Shown: positions 20,389-28,852, counted from the first letter of the stretch. The stretch is DNA of 59,529 nt from Cytobacillus firmus NBRC 15306 (GCF_001591465.1 NZ_BCUY01000017.1:1-59529), one strand, 5' to 3'. Made by a program: numbers and translations. Notes: a model not told the origin generated them from the sequence alone.

Positions 20389-20459
20389 AGCATCATCAGC
20401 GGCAAGCCAACTCCAATTGTTGCATAAATAATATGAAAGCCCATTGTAGTCCCAAATAA
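20385..20459 (-). pseudogene. N-terminal remnant of cytochrome bd oxidase subunit I (YthA/CydA type)
   Basis: Read on the minus strand, these bases encode SLFGTTMGFHIIYATIGVGL followed by PLMMLI. This is the first transmembrane helix of CydA/YthA-type subunits, including the haem-ligand histidine of FHII. The frame then runs straight into the short repeat at 20333-20388, and no later part of the 440-470 residue protein is present. There is no proper start with a ribosome site; the upstream end overlaps the terminator of the zinc-binding lipoprotein gene. It is a dead fragment, not a gene. Confidence 0.75.
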
Positions 20460-20462
20460 AGA

Positions 20463-20482
20463 CCTCCCAATGCGGGAGGCTG
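20463..20482 (-). terminator. terminator of the zinc-binding lipoprotein gene
   Basis: On the minus strand CCTCCC, loop GCATT, GGGAGG, then TCTTTATTT. The stem is short and the U tract weak, but it follows the stop by six bases. Confidence 0.5.
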
Positions 20483-20488
20483 GTGAGC

Positions 20489-21493
20489 TTATTTATTTAG
20501 CGCTTTTTTCAATGAAGCCAAATTATCTTCCATAAGTGTAAAGTATGTTTGATTTTCTGTTATATTTTCTTCTGTAAGGACCGATAAATTATGAAGCATT
20601 AACGGTTCTGCGCCAATTTCTTTTTGCAGAATTTCAGTCAGTTTTGAGCTGACATTCTGTTCAAAAAATACATATTTTAAGTCATGTTCTTTTGCTTCCG
20701 CAATGATTTTCTGCAGTTCTTTCTGAGTAGGCTCGCTGGAAGAATTTAAACCGGATACACTGATTTGATCCAAACCATATCGTTCTTCCCAATAACCATA
20801 TGCTGCGTGTGAAACGATGAATTCCTTATGCACAGCATTTTGAACTGTCTGCACAAAGTCATTATGGAGATTGTCAAGATCTTGGGCAAGCTCCGAATAA
20901 TTCTTTTCGAAATGCTCCTTCTTCTCAGGCATCTGTTCCACTAAAGCATCTTTAATTGATTCTGCCAATTCTTTCGAGTATAAAGGATCCAGCCAAACAT
21001 GAGGGTCGATATCTCCATGGTTATGATCATGGTCCTCTTCTGATGATTCAGCTCCGTGTTCGTCAGCATGTTCATCTTCATGCTCAGCTTCATCAGCATG
21101 TTCTTCTTCATGCACAGGATCATGATTTACATCTGAGTGGACAAACTCAATATTTTCTCCTGCGGCGACCATTTTAACATTCTCATTTTTCAATGTTTCT
21201 TTTGCCTTTTCCACAAAACCCTCAAGACCCAGTCCTATAAAAATAAATAGATCTGAATCGGCCAGCTTCATCATATCTTTTTGAGATGGTTCAAAAGTGT
21301 GTTCATCCGACCCGGGCGGGTAGATGGTTTTAACTTCTATCGCTTCTCCTCCGATTTGTTCAGTAAAGTATTGAAGAGGATAAACCGTTGTATAAACCAT
21401 AGTTTTGCTGCTGTTTTCCTCTGTCTTATCACCTGTACAGCCAGAAAGAACAAGGATTAGCCCCAGAATATATATCAAAAATGCCTTTTTCAT
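20489..21493 (-). CDS. zinc ABC-transporter solute-binding lipoprotein (ZnuA/AdcA family)
   Basis: Captures Zn(II) at the cell surface for an ABC importer. The signal peptide ends in a lipobox (LVLSGC, Cys19). A His-rich acidic loop (about residues 118-165, many HxH and DEHADEH-type repeats) precedes DPHVWLDP. Metal-site histidines are in DEHTFEP (near 64), DPHVW (near 162) and VSHAAYGYW (near 227), with an acidic ligand expected near the C-terminus. Two 21-base Zur boxes lie upstream, so it is almost certainly induced by zinc starvation. No permease or ATPase gene is next to it, so it must work with a transporter encoded elsewhere. Confidence 0.92.
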   Translation of the reverse strand: MKKAFLIYILGLILVLSGCTGDKTEENSSKTMVYTTVYPLQYFTEQIGGEAIEVKTIYPPGSDEHTFEPSQKDMMKLADSDLFIFIGLGLEGFVEKAKETLKNENVKMVAAGENIEFVHSDVNHDPVHEEEHADEAEHEDEHADEHGAESSEEDHDHNHGDIDPHVWLDPLYSKELAESIKDALVEQMPEKKEHFEKNYSELAQDLDNLHNDFVQTVQNAVHKEFIVSHAAYGYWEERYGLDQISVSGLNSSSEPTQKELQKIIAEAKEHDLKYVFFEQNVSSKLTEILQKEIGAEPLMLHNLSVLTEENITENQTYFTLMEDNLASLKKALNK

Positions 21494-21510
21494 TTTTCTC
21501 CTCCTTTTAT

Positions 21511-21531
21511 AAAGCGTAGTTATTACGATTT
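21511..21531 (-). promoter_or_regulatory. Zur box proximal to the zinc-binding lipoprotein gene
   Basis: Matches the Bacillus Zur consensus (AAATCGTAAT, one base, then ATTACGATTT) at 19 of 21 positions; the right half is perfect. It lies 18 bases before the start codon, overlapping the leader, where repressor binding would block transcription. Confidence 0.8.
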
Positions 21532-21575
21532 AAAGAACGGACCATATTTTAAATAATGTTTATAAGTATGGTATT

Positions 21576-21596
21576 AATACGTAATCATTACGATTT
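21576..21596 (-). promoter_or_regulatory. Zur box distal
   Basis: AATACGTAAT, C, ATTACGATTT: again 19 of 21 matches to the Zur consensus. It lies 65 bases upstream of the proximal box, so two dimers could bind around the promoter. Confidence 0.8.
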
Positions 21597-21783
21597 TCCT
21601 TAGTAATCTTACAAAATATCCAGCTAAAAAGCAAGGAAAAAATTTGTTTGCAGCTTCTACTTTATGTATCATAATTGTAGAGGCCAGTGAAAGGTCTTTA
21701 TTAGTATTGACATTTTTTCGTCAAGTATGGGAGCAATAGCTCTTACAATCAAAGTATTCACAAAAAGACAGGGAGTGGAACAA

Positions 21784-22347
21784 TTGAAACTTTTAGAAGA
21801 GATCTTAAACCATAACCAGCAATTTGTTGAAGAAAAAAAGTACGAAGAGTTTGAAACAACGAAATTTCCTAATAAGAAAATGGTTATTCTGACTTGCATG
21901 GACACACGTTTAGTAGAGCTTTTGCCAAAAGCGCTTAATGTAAAAAACGGTGATGTGAAAATCATTAAGAACGCGGGAGCTTTAGTAACCCACCCATTTG
22001 GAAGTATTATGAGAAGCATATTAATAGCTGTTTACCAGCTGCAGGCTAAAGAAGTGTTTGTTATTGGCCATCATGACTGCGGTATGAGCGGAATGAAAGC
22101 TGATGCGGTTGTCAGCAGCATGAAGGAGAGAGGCATTACGGACGATGCACTGGATACGATGACATACTCAGGAATCGCTGCAGAAGATTGGCTAAGAGGT
22201 TTTGAAAATGTAGAGGATAGTGTGTCCCATAGCGTACATATGGTGAAAAAGCATCCGCTGATGCCGGCAGATGTGCCTGTGCATGGGCTTGTTATTCATC
22301 CTGGCACAGGCAAGCTTGACCTTGTTGTGGACGGATACAAGGGTTAA
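21784..22347 (+). CDS. ytiB: beta-class carbonic anhydrase YtiB
   Basis: Zinc enzyme interconverting CO2 and bicarbonate. The zinc ligands are visible: Cys and the Asp-Arg dyad in [10 protein letters not shown] near residue 38, and HxxC in [10 protein letters not shown] near residue 98. I chose TTG 21784, which follows GGGAGTGG by several bases and gives 187 aa, the same as B. subtilis YtiB. An upstream in-frame ATG at 21727 would add a peptide with no family counterpart. The end overlaps the convergent yidD stop by four bases. Confidence 0.93.
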   Translation: MKLLEEILNHNQQFVEEKKYEEFETTKFPNKKMVILTCMDTRLVELLPKALNVKNGDVKIIKNAGALVTHPFGSIMRSILIAVYQLQAKEVFVIGHHDCGMSGMKADAVVSSMKERGITDDALDTMTYSGIAAEDWLRGFENVEDSVSHSVHMVKKHPLMPADVPVHGLVIHPGTGKLDLVVDGYKG

Positions 22348-22583
22348 TTTTTATTCTTTTTGGGCCATTGCTCTGGAACCAGGTCGACACCGCCCGGATG
22401 AAGGGGATGGCATTTAAGGATCCGTTTTATTGTCAGCCAGCTGCCTTTGAAGGCGCCAAATCGCTTAACTGACTCCAGCCCATAATGGGAACATGTCGGA
22501 TAAAACCGGCATGTAGGAGGCTTGAGCGGGGAAATCACAATTTGATAAAAACGAAATAGTGAAATTAGAATTTTCTTAAGCAT
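22344..22583 (-). CDS. yidD: membrane protein insertion efficiency factor YidD
   Basis: Small amphipathic protein thought to assist YidC/Oxa1-mediated membrane insertion; called YtjA in B. subtilis. The family signature is intact: [16 protein letters not shown] near residues 22-37 and [15 protein letters not shown] near 56-70. The 79 aa length is normal. It is not next to rnpA/yidC here but stands alone, convergent with ytiB. Confidence 0.95.
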   Translation of the reverse strand: MLKKILISLFRFYQIVISPLKPPTCRFYPTCSHYGLESVKRFGAFKGSWLTIKRILKCHPLHPGGVDLVPEQWPKKNKN

Positions 22584-22723
22584 GGCATTACCTTTCCTTG
22601 TTAAACATAATTTCTTTTAAAATATCATATTATCATGAAAAAGTCATAATTTTCATATTAATTTGATGAATTTAGTCGGATATTATGTTATAGTAAAAGG
22701 AAAACTTTAGGGGAGTGTATTAT

Positions 22724-23197
22724 ATGCCTTCAGTAGAAAGTTTCGAGCTGGATCATAATGCTGTAAAAGCGCCTTACGTGAGGCACTGCGGTGTCCATAA
22801 GGTGGGCAGTGACGGGTTAGTGAACAAGTTTGATATCCGGTTCTGCCAGCCAAATAAACAGGCGATGAAACCCGATGTCATTCACACACTTGAGCATTTG
22901 CTTGCGTTTAATATCCGAACACATGCAGAGAAATATGAGCATTTTGACATTATTGATATTTCCCCGATGGGCTGCCAGACCGGCTATTATTTAGTCGTAA
23001 GCGGGGAGCCGTCCGTTGAAGAAATAATTGATCTGCTGGAAGCTACAATGAAAGATGCGGTTGAAATTACCGAAATCCCCGCTGCAAATGAGAAGCAATG
23101 CGGGCAGGCGAAGCTTCATGATCTTGAAGGGGCAAAGCGTCTTATGAGATTCTGGCTGCAGCAATCGAAGGATGACTTGAAACAGGTTTTTGCATAA
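22724..23197 (+). CDS. luxS: S-ribosylhomocysteine lyase LuxS
   Basis: Cleaves S-ribosylhomocysteine to homocysteine and DPD, the precursor of AI-2, recycling the methyl cycle. Metal ligands are in [12 protein letters not shown] (HxxEH, near residue 54) and GCQTGYYL (Cys near 84 also catalytic), with a further Cys in [11 protein letters not shown] near 126. ATG 22724 follows GGGAG by eight bases and gives 157 aa, the standard length; a frame from GTG 22715 is less likely. Confidence 0.97.
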   Translation: MPSVESFELDHNAVKAPYVRHCGVHKVGSDGLVNKFDIRFCQPNKQAMKPDVIHTLEHLLAFNIRTHAEKYEHFDIIDISPMGCQTGYYLVVSGEPSVEEIIDLLEATMKDAVEITEIPAANEKQCGQAKLHDLEGAKRLMRFWLQQSKDDLKQVFA

Positions 23198-23198
23198 A

Positions 23199-23229
23199 GA
23201 AAACGGGCTGATTCTTTCAGCCCGTTTTA
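23199..23229. terminator. bidirectional terminator between luxS and cls
   Basis: AAAACGGGCTGA pairs with TCAGCCCGTTTT across a four-base loop, right after luxS and overlapping the end of the convergent cardiolipin synthase gene. Confidence 0.9.
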
Positions 23230-24675
23230 TAGTATTGGCGATAGCAGCCTTGAAATGGATTCTTTCAATTTTATTTTTAAGGCCCTATTTCTGTAAGCTT
23301 CTGCAGTCAGGTTTGTTGAAAGCTGGACATCTGCCTTAAAGCTCTCTGTCAGTTCTTTTGAAACTTCCTGATCATAAATAAAAGCATTTACCTCAAAATT
23401 GAGCCTGAAACTTCTAACGTCTATATTGGCAGTTCCTACCGATGAAACTTCTTCATCCACAATCAGGGTTTTTGCATGTATGAAGCCATTTTCGTATATA
23501 AAGATATTTGCATTTACCTTCAGCATTTCCCCAATATAGGAGTAAGTGGCCCAATAAACAAACATGTGGTCAGGTTTATTCGGAATCATAATGTTCACTT
23601 CCACACCTGACAATGCAGCTATTTTCAATGCATCCAGGAGGCTTGCATCAGGAATGAAATATGGGGTTTGGATATAAATGGACTTACGTGCAGATGAAAT
23701 CATTTTTATATAACCATTTTTAATTTGTTCCCATTCGGAATCCGGACCGCTGGTAACAATCTGCATCCCTACGCTATCTTGAGACTCGCCCAGCGGAAAA
23801 TACTCAGGAGCATAGAAAATGTCATGGCGGTGGGAAGCCTGGTTCCAGTCCAGGATAAAGCGGGTCTGCAGAGAATGGACAGCACTTCCTCTGATTCTTA
23901 AATGGGTATCACGCCAATATCCGAACTTTGGATTCAGCCCGAGATATTCATCCCCGACATTAAAACCGCCAACATACCCAATCTGGCCGTCAATAATGGC
24001 AATTTTCCGGTGGTTCCGATAATTGATTCTCAAATTGATAAAATGCAGCCGCGAAGGGAAAAAGGCCTCAATTTCTCCTCCTGCCGCAATCAGCTCTTTA
24101 AACGCCCTTTTATGCAGGCTTCTTGAGCCAAGTTCATCATAGAGAAGCCTGACTTTAACGCCCTCTTTGGCCTTTTCCGTTAAAAGATTGATTAATCTTT
24201 TCCCCAGGTTGTCTCTCTTGAAGATATAATATTGCAGATGGATATGATCAGTTGCCCTTTTTATATCCTCCACAAGTGAATTGAATTTATCTTTCCCGTC
24301 TGTAAAAATTCTGACCTCGTTATCCTGGGTCAATACCGCATCATTGTTTACAAGATGCATGTAGATAAGGTCTTTGGAGTTTTCGATGGTAGCATTTCGA
24401 AAATGGAAATCCTTTTCCTTAATTCCTCTGATTTGATTGTTCAGCAGTTCATCAATTCCAATTTTTTTGCGGTCTTCCCATTGGAACATCTTTCTTCGGG
24501 TTAAATTCTGTCCAAAAAAGAGGTACATGAAAAAACCAAGAAGAGGAAGAAAGAACAAAACCATGAGCCATGCCCATGTAGCGCCTGCATCCCTCCGCTC
24601 CAGAAAGATAACAAATACAGCAAGGATAATATTTAATACTAAAAATACTGTAAGCATCATGGAGTATATATCCAT
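23227..24675 (-). CDS. cls: cardiolipin synthase (phospholipase D family)
   Basis: Condenses two phosphatidylglycerol molecules to cardiolipin. Two N-terminal transmembrane helices (residues about 5-25 and 33-55) precede two PLD domains, each with an HKD motif: NHRKIAIIDGQIGYVGGFN near residue 222 and IHAKTLIVDEEVSSVGTAN near 400. The 482 aa length matches Bacillus ClsA. Single gene. Confidence 0.95.
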   Translation of the reverse strand: MDIYSMMLTVFLVLNIILAVFVIFLERRDAGATWAWLMVLFFLPLLGFFMYLFFGQNLTRRKMFQWEDRKKIGIDELLNNQIRGIKEKDFHFRNATIENSKDLIYMHLVNNDAVLTQDNEVRIFTDGKDKFNSLVEDIKRATDHIHLQYYIFKRDNLGKRLINLLTEKAKEGVKVRLLYDELGSRSLHKRAFKELIAAGGEIEAFFPSRLHFINLRINYRNHRKIAIIDGQIGYVGGFNVGDEYLGLNPKFGYWRDTHLRIRGSAVHSLQTRFILDWNQASHRHDIFYAPEYFPLGESQDSVGMQIVTSGPDSEWEQIKNGYIKMISSARKSIYIQTPYFIPDASLLDALKIAALSGVEVNIMIPNKPDHMFVYWATYSYIGEMLKVNANIFIYENGFIHAKTLIVDEEVSSVGTANIDVRSFRLNFEVNAFIYDQEVSKELTESFKADVQLSTNLTAEAYRNRALKIKLKESISRLLSPIL

Positions 24676-24714
24676 CTTAATGTCCTCTCCACATGTATAT
24701 TTCCGTCCTTTTAA

Positions 24715-24741
24715 AAAGAAAACCTCCGGCTGTACGGAGGC
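24715..24741 (-). terminator. terminator of ytzI
   Basis: On the minus strand CCTCCG, loop, CGGAGG, then TTTTCTTTTT, 22 bases after the ytzI stop. Confidence 0.75.
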
Positions 24742-24762
24742 TGTTTATATTATAGCGTATGC

Positions 24763-24945
24763 TTACGAACGGTTTTGGTTATCTTCTTGCTCCTCAAGAG
24801 CCTCTTTTTGTTTCTGCCCGCTGTCAGGAAGCGGATCAATCGGGTCTACCGTATGCTTGAATTGGTAAGCCTTTGATGTGGTAATGACGCTCAGCAGCAG
24901 AACCACAATCACGATTATGATCGATATGACTAATACCGTGTACAT
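24763..24945 (-). CDS. ytzI: single-span membrane protein YtzI
   Basis: A 60-residue protein with one N-terminal transmembrane helix (YTVLVISIIIVIVVLLLSVI) and a hydrophilic tail carrying KAYQFKHTVDPIDPLPD, the conserved part as I recall for Bacillus YtzI. Function unknown. Strong GGGGGAG before the ATG. It has its own terminator and is divergent from dps. Confidence 0.8.
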   Translation of the reverse strand: MYTVLVISIIIVIVVLLLSVITTSKAYQFKHTVDPIDPLPDSGQKQKEALEEQEDNQNRS

Positions 24946-25021
24946 CTTTCTCCCCCTTTACTCTCAATATTTTACCATGAAAGCAGCTCATAATGAAAAA
25001 TTTCGCCATGGCCATGTACAG

Positions 25022-25046
25022 GTTTTAATTCTCTGAATGTGGGTAT
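25022..25046 (+). promoter_or_regulatory. SigB-type general-stress promoter of dps
   Basis: GTTTTA at 25022-25027, 13 bases, then GGGTAT at 25041-25046. This fits the SigB consensus (GTTTAA, 12-14, GGGTAT) with one mismatch, and lies 25 bases before the dps start codon. B. subtilis dps is known to be a SigB gene. Confidence 0.8.
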
Positions 25047-25070
25047 TCTATTGTTGGGAGGATGATTATT

Positions 25071-25508
25071 ATGAGTAAAGAATTAGTAAAAGCTGTTAAC
25101 CAGCAAGTAGCAAACTGGACAGTTCTATATGTAAAGCTTCACAATTTCCATTGGTATATTAAAGGTAAAAACTTTTTTACCCTTCATGCAAAATTTGAAG
25201 AGCTTTATAATGAAGCCAACGTACATGTAGATGAACTGGCTGAGAGAATCCTTGCTCTTGAGGCTAAACCGGTTGCAACGATGAAGGAAGTTCTGGAGAC
25301 TAGTTCCCTTAAAGAAGCGACAGGAAAAGAAAATGAAGAACAAATGGTCCAATCTGTCGTTGACGACTTCGAAAAAATGGTGGACGAGCTTCAGGAAGCA
25401 ATCGAGCTTGCAGAAGAAGCCAAAGATGAAGGTACAGGCGACATGCTGATTGCTGTAAAGCAAAGCTTGAAAAAACATATCTGGATGCTTAAAGCATACC
25501 TTGGATAA
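25071..25508 (+). CDS. dps: Dps-family DNA-binding miniferritin
   Basis: Forms a dodecamer that oxidises and stores iron and shields DNA from peroxide. The inter-subunit ferroxidase ligands are visible: HNFHWYIKG near residue 28 (His) and HAKFEELYNEANVHVDELAE near 43 (Glu/Asp). The 145 aa length is normal. ATG 25071 is preferred, since GGGAGGA ends nine bases upstream; ATG 25062 abuts the ribosome site. Preceded by a SigB promoter and followed by a terminator. Confidence 0.95.
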   Translation: MSKELVKAVNQQVANWTVLYVKLHNFHWYIKGKNFFTLHAKFEELYNEANVHVDELAERILALEAKPVATMKEVLETSSLKEATGKENEEQMVQSVVDDFEKMVDELQEAIELAEEAKDEGTGDMLIAVKQSLKKHIWMLKAYLG

Positions 25509-25513
25509 TAAAC

Positions 25514-25541
25514 AAAGACTGGCTGGAAAGCTGGTCTTTTT
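25514..25541 (+). terminator. terminator of dps
   Basis: AAAGACTGGCT pairs with AGCTGGTCTTT (two wobble pairs), followed by TTTATTTG. Confidence 0.75.
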
Positions 25542-25556
25542 ATTTGTCAAAAAATA

Positions 25557-25580
25557 AAAAAGCGGCTTTAGGCCGCCTTC
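25557..25580 (-). terminator. terminator of the 85-aa gene
   Basis: On the minus strand GGCGGC, CTAAA, GCCGC, then TTTTTTA, 40 bases beyond the stop of the gene ending at 25621. Confidence 0.75.
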
Positions 25581-25620
25581 GAGTATATGGATCGTAATTC
25601 TAAATTCGGATATGTATAGT

Positions 25621-25878
25621 TTAGTGTATGTTCCGGTGGTGAATGATCGGGCTTCTGCGCTGGCCGTAATTTTCACTGGCGAATTTCCCTTTTAAGCTCT
25701 CAATCAGATAAAGCCCCATTAAATCATATAATTCCTGATTATCGAGGTCCTTGATAATATTCAGCAGGTCTTCCCTGTCCATTTCTTCTAAGAAGGCAAA
25801 AGCGAGCATATCGATATCCTCTTCGTCACCTGTCAGCTTATTCCTGTAAAGTTCATATAGCTCATCAATCAGTTTCAC
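25621..25878 (-). CDS. conserved small cytosolic protein, 85 aa (DUF6154-like)
   Basis: Starts GTG with AAGGAGGTG upstream. The sequence is acidic and helical (KLIDELYELYRNKLTGDEED, then FLEEMDREDLLNIIKDLD) with a basic His/Arg tail (QRRSPIIHHRNIH). I recall similar proteins in Bacillus annotated as a domain of unknown function, but the exact family label is uncertain. No membrane segment or catalytic motif is visible. It is monocistronic, with its own terminator. Confidence 0.65.
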   Translation of the reverse strand: MKLIDELYELYRNKLTGDEEDIDMLAFAFLEEMDREDLLNIIKDLDNQELYDLMGLYLIESLKGKFASENYGQRRSPIIHHRNIH

Positions 25879-26158
25879 GATAACACCTCCTTAAAAAAAA
25901 CTCTGGTTTTCTATAGTATACTTAATTTAATACCCCTGATGCAGAAAAATATTCACCCCATGTAAATTGGAAAAGCTGACTTTCAATTGTTTAACTTAGT
26001 ATATGTCAGCTTAAGAAGAATGATCGTAATTTTGTATAATTTTATCATAAATGTGGGATACGATAACTATAGAAATGAAAAATATCGTGCTATGCAAAGA
26101 AAAATTAACCGGTGTTGAATCTGCGTCACAGCAATGAACAAAAAAGGGGCTGACAGGA

Positions 26159-26488
26159 TTGGAAGGAAATAAAAAGACGTATTATATAACGCTTGGTTCG
26201 GGTGAGATTTCTCAAAGCGCCACTGACTCCACCTGGAATTATAAAATTGAGGCAAATGATGATGAAATTATTGCCTTGAGAGAATATTTTGACCAGAACT
26301 ATTCGACAGAATGGCAAAATTTTTTCAGAGCCCATGTTCCTTATGTTCAATACCACTATGACCGTGAAAATGATGCCTATGATGAGACAATGAAAAAAAT
26401 ATATGGGATGATTTATGATCTTGGAGATGATGAAGCAAGAAAGCATATTGAAAGCATGGGAATCCTGACAGAAGAGGATCATAAATAA
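26159..26488 (+). CDS. conserved hypothetical protein, 109 aa
   Basis: Start TTG 26159 with a GGGG run ten bases upstream (weak). The protein is soluble and acidic, with regular helices in the second half (EIIALREYFDQNYSTEWQNF, HIESMGILTEEDH). Relatives in Bacillus have been called hydrolases in databases, as I recall. I see no hydrolase motif and would not use that name. It shares a bidirectional terminator with the convergent lipoprotein gene. Confidence 0.65.
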   Translation: MEGNKKTYYITLGSGEISQSATDSTWNYKIEANDDEIIALREYFDQNYSTEWQNFFRAHVPYVQYHYDRENDAYDETMKKIYGMIYDLGDDEARKHIESMGILTEEDHK

Positions 26489-26515
26489 AAAGCTGAGGCC
26501 GCACCTCAGCTTTTC
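26487..26515. terminator. bidirectional terminator
   Basis: AAAAGCTGAGG pairs perfectly with CCTCAGCTTTT across six bases, between two convergent genes. Confidence 0.9.
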
Positions 26516-27384
26516 TACATTTCCATTTCCACAGCTGTATCAAGAACTTCCTGTGGAACGGTAATAGCTTCAACTTTATTATAGTTTGAGTATTGGCCGT
26601 TCATGTTCTGCTTCATGGAGATTTTTTGGCCTTCAGCCGTGATTTCCATGTCCATAATCATATTCAGCACACTCGGGTAAAAGGTTTCTTTATCAATCAC
26701 AATTTCATATTCCACGCCTTTGATGTTCATGTTATCAAGGATTTCACCATTGGCAGCCAGTTCAGGCGGCAGCGTTTCTGCTGCAGTTTCCTTCACGAAA
26801 TCATTGAATTTTTCTCCATCTGCTTTCAACTTCAGGATATAGCTTTTTGCGTCCTGTTCAAATGTAAAATCGTCCACAAACTCCTGCAATTTCTTCAATT
26901 CCTCACCAGGATTCGTCTGCTGGCTGGACATTTGAAGCAAATCATCAGACATTTCTTTAGGGAACTTCATCCACTGCTGACCGGCTGCATCATAAAGAAA
27001 CATGCCTTCTTCCGTAAAATAGCTTTCAATATCATAGGATTCTTCTGCGCCTGCCATTGACATAGTCATTTTCTGATAAAAAGCCATCGGATCTGTTGTG
27101 ACATCCATATCAATGACAGAATCGATATTCATATTTTCCCCTTCAGCACCAGAGCTCATTTCCTGGCTCATATCCATATTTACTGAGAAGCTTTTTAGAT
27201 CTTCCGAAGCCTCAGTTGATTTCTTTAAAACTTCCTCTAAGGTCATTTCAGAAGATTCTTCTGTTTTGGTTTCTTCCTTTTCTGTGCCGGCTGCTGATTC
27301 ATTAACAGGTTTGGCTGTTTCATTACATGCAGTCAGCATTAAAATCAGGAAGAAGCCGGTAAGGATTGCAAGAGATTTTTTCAA
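26515..27384 (-). CDS. secreted lipoprotein of the LolA/LppX-like (DUF6612) type
   Basis: An N-terminal signal ends in a lipobox (LMLTAC), followed by a Glu/Thr/Ser-rich linker (about residues 20-48) and a domain starting LEEVLKKSTEASEDLKSFSV. This is the usual opening of LolA/LppX-fold lipoproteins of Bacillus. Function unknown; such folds bind lipids or hydrophobic ligands at the cell surface. I set the start at TTG 27384, eight bases after GGAG. The longer frame from GTG 27393 would place its start directly against the ribosome site. Single gene. Confidence 0.8.
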   Translation of the reverse strand: MKKSLAILTGFFLILMLTACNETAKPVNESAAGTEKEETKTEESSEMTLEEVLKKSTEASEDLKSFSVNMDMSQEMSSGAEGENMNIDSVIDMDVTTDPMAFYQKMTMSMAGAEESYDIESYFTEEGMFLYDAAGQQWMKFPKEMSDDLLQMSSQQTNPGEELKKLQEFVDDFTFEQDAKSYILKLKADGEKFNDFVKETAAETLPPELAANGEILDNMNIKGVEYEIVIDKETFYPSVLNMIMDMEITAEGQKISMKQNMNGQYSNYNKVEAITVPQEVLDTAVEMEM

Positions 27385-27548
27385 GATATACACTCCTCTA
27401 GTTATGTTAGTCAGCTAATTTTACGGGAAAAAAAGGAGAAAAGTTTCAAAAATATGTAATTTGATACTTTAGCCCCAGAAGTTTTTAAAAACTTGATAAA
27501 CCTTTATAATGGAAACATCAAAATTTAATTATCGAGTGAGGGAATAGC

Positions 27549-28016
27549 ATGGAAACCTTTTTGGATGAAAACGGCGGGAAAGTGCGCTTTTCTTTTAATC
27601 AAAGAGCATTCGGAACCGAGCCTGAACATGTTCTTGTCATTTGCCGCTATGGTGACCAATGGCTGCTGACGAATCATAAAAAGAGGGGATGGGAATTTCC
27701 GGGCGGTAAAAGAGAACAGGGTGAGTCTCTTGAAGAGGCAGCCAGAAGAGAAGTATACGAGGAAACGGGAGCAGACTTAAATAATTTACATTTTATTGGT
27801 GAATATGAAGTTAACTTGGGTAAAGAGCGTTTTGTCAAAGTTATTTTTTTCGCAGAGGTGAAAAGCCTTAACAAAACGGATCAATATTTTGAAACAAACG
27901 GTCCCATTCTGACAGCGGGAAACTTGCTGGAAGACAGGTGGAGCAGTCAATACAGTTTTATCATGAAGGATAAAGTAGTTGAAAAGAGCCTCGAAAAAAT
28001 TTTGAAGGAAAAATAA
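27549..28016 (+). CDS. ytkD: Nudix nucleoside triphosphatase YtkD
   Basis: Sanitises the nucleotide pool by hydrolysing (d)NTPs such as oxidised guanine nucleotides, as known for B. subtilis YtkD (a MutT homologue). The Nudix box runs from GGKREQGESLEEAARREVY to EETGA (about residues 51-74), with the REVYEET metal-binding core. The 155 aa length is normal. Start ATG after GAGTGAGGG. Confidence 0.9.
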   Translation: METFLDENGGKVRFSFNQRAFGTEPEHVLVICRYGDQWLLTNHKKRGWEFPGGKREQGESLEEAARREVYEETGADLNNLHFIGEYEVNLGKERFVKVIFFAEVKSLNKTDQYFETNGPILTAGNLLEDRWSSQYSFIMKDKVVEKSLEKILKEK

Positions 28017-28044
28017 AAAACGGCATGCGGTTTGCCGTTTTTTT
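28015..28044. terminator. bidirectional terminator between ytkD and ytlD
   Basis: AAAAAACGGC pairs with GCCGTTTTTT; it follows ytkD immediately and touches the end of ytlD. Confidence 0.85.
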
Positions 28045-28852
28045 ATGAACCATTCTTAATTAGTTTTCTCTCCAGAAGTTCAACCAGCTGATACATCACT
28101 GTTGCAAAAACAGCAATTACAAGCAGTGAAAGCATAACAAGGGTGAAGTTGAATACTTGGAAGCCGTAAATAATCATGTATCCAAGACCTTTTGAGGATA
28201 CCAGGAATTCGCCGACGATCACCCCGACCCAGGATAACCCCACATTCACCTTTAAAGTTGAAATGATGGTGGGAAATGAAGCAGGCAAAATAGCTTCCCT
28301 GAAGATTTGAAATCGATTTGCCCCAAAGGTCTGAAGCACTTTAATATAATTGGGGTCTACTTCTTTGAAAGATGTATATACGACAATGGTTGTGATGATG
28401 ATCGAAATAATCGCACCCATGGCAACGATCGAAGTAAAGCTCGGGCCTAAAGCGACGATTAAGATAGGGCCAAGAGCAACCTTTGGCATTGAATTCAGGA
28501 CAACCAAATAGGGATCCGCTATTTTGGAGAGCATTGGTGACCACCAGAGGATGGCTGCAAGCAATGTGCCTAAAAAAGTGCCCAAAATGAAACCAAATAC
28601 GGTTTCTGACAAAGTGTAGCCTAAATCGACCATCAAGGTACCATCCTGTATTTTGGTTAAAAATAATCCCCATACTTTAGACGGCGCACTGAAAATCAGA
28701 GGGTCAATCCATTGCTTTTGGCTTGCCAGCTCCCATCCCGAAAAAAACACAATAAAGATGACAGCCTGATAGAAGCGGACCCATTTCTTTTCACGGTTCA
28801 GCGACTGAATATATTTCCGGTGGAGGAATTTAACGTTCTCCTGCGGGCTCAA
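28043..28852 (-). CDS. ytlD: ABC transporter permease YtlD
   Basis: Inner-membrane component of a nitrate/sulfonate/taurine-type importer. Six hydrophobic segments are visible, and the cytoplasmic EAA loop appears as [20 protein letters not shown] near residue 170. I set the start at TTG 28852, ten bases after AAGGAG and overlapping ytlC by 23 bases. This gives 269 aa, close to the B. subtilis protein. The open frame extends to 28930, but that would overlap ytlC by 101 bases. Confidence 0.88.
   Translation of the reverse strand: MSPQENVKFLHRKYIQSLNREKKWVRFYQAVIFIVFFSGWELASQKQWIDPLIFSAPSKVWGLFLTKIQDGTLMVDLGYTLSETVFGFILGTFLGTLLAAILWWSPMLSKIADPYLVVLNSMPKVALGPILIVALGPSFTSIVAMGAIISIIITTIVVYTSFKEVDPNYIKVLQTFGANRFQIFREAILPASFPTIISTLKVNVGLSWVGVIVGEFLVSSKGLGYMIIYGFQVFNFTLVMLSLLVIAVFATVMYQLVELLERKLIKNGS

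Noticed and set aside
20250-20444. 64-codon minus-strand frame as a real gene
   Set aside because: Its first 20 residues are a fragment of cytochrome bd subunit I and the rest is repeat and terminator; treated as a remnant.
25125-25676. Minus-strand 183-codon open frame across dps
   Set aside because: Low-complexity Phe/Ile/Lys-rich translation typical of an antisense shadow; dps and its terminator explain the region.
26593-27060. Plus-strand 155-codon frame over the lipoprotein gene
   Set aside because: Antisense shadow rich in His/Phe; no start signal.
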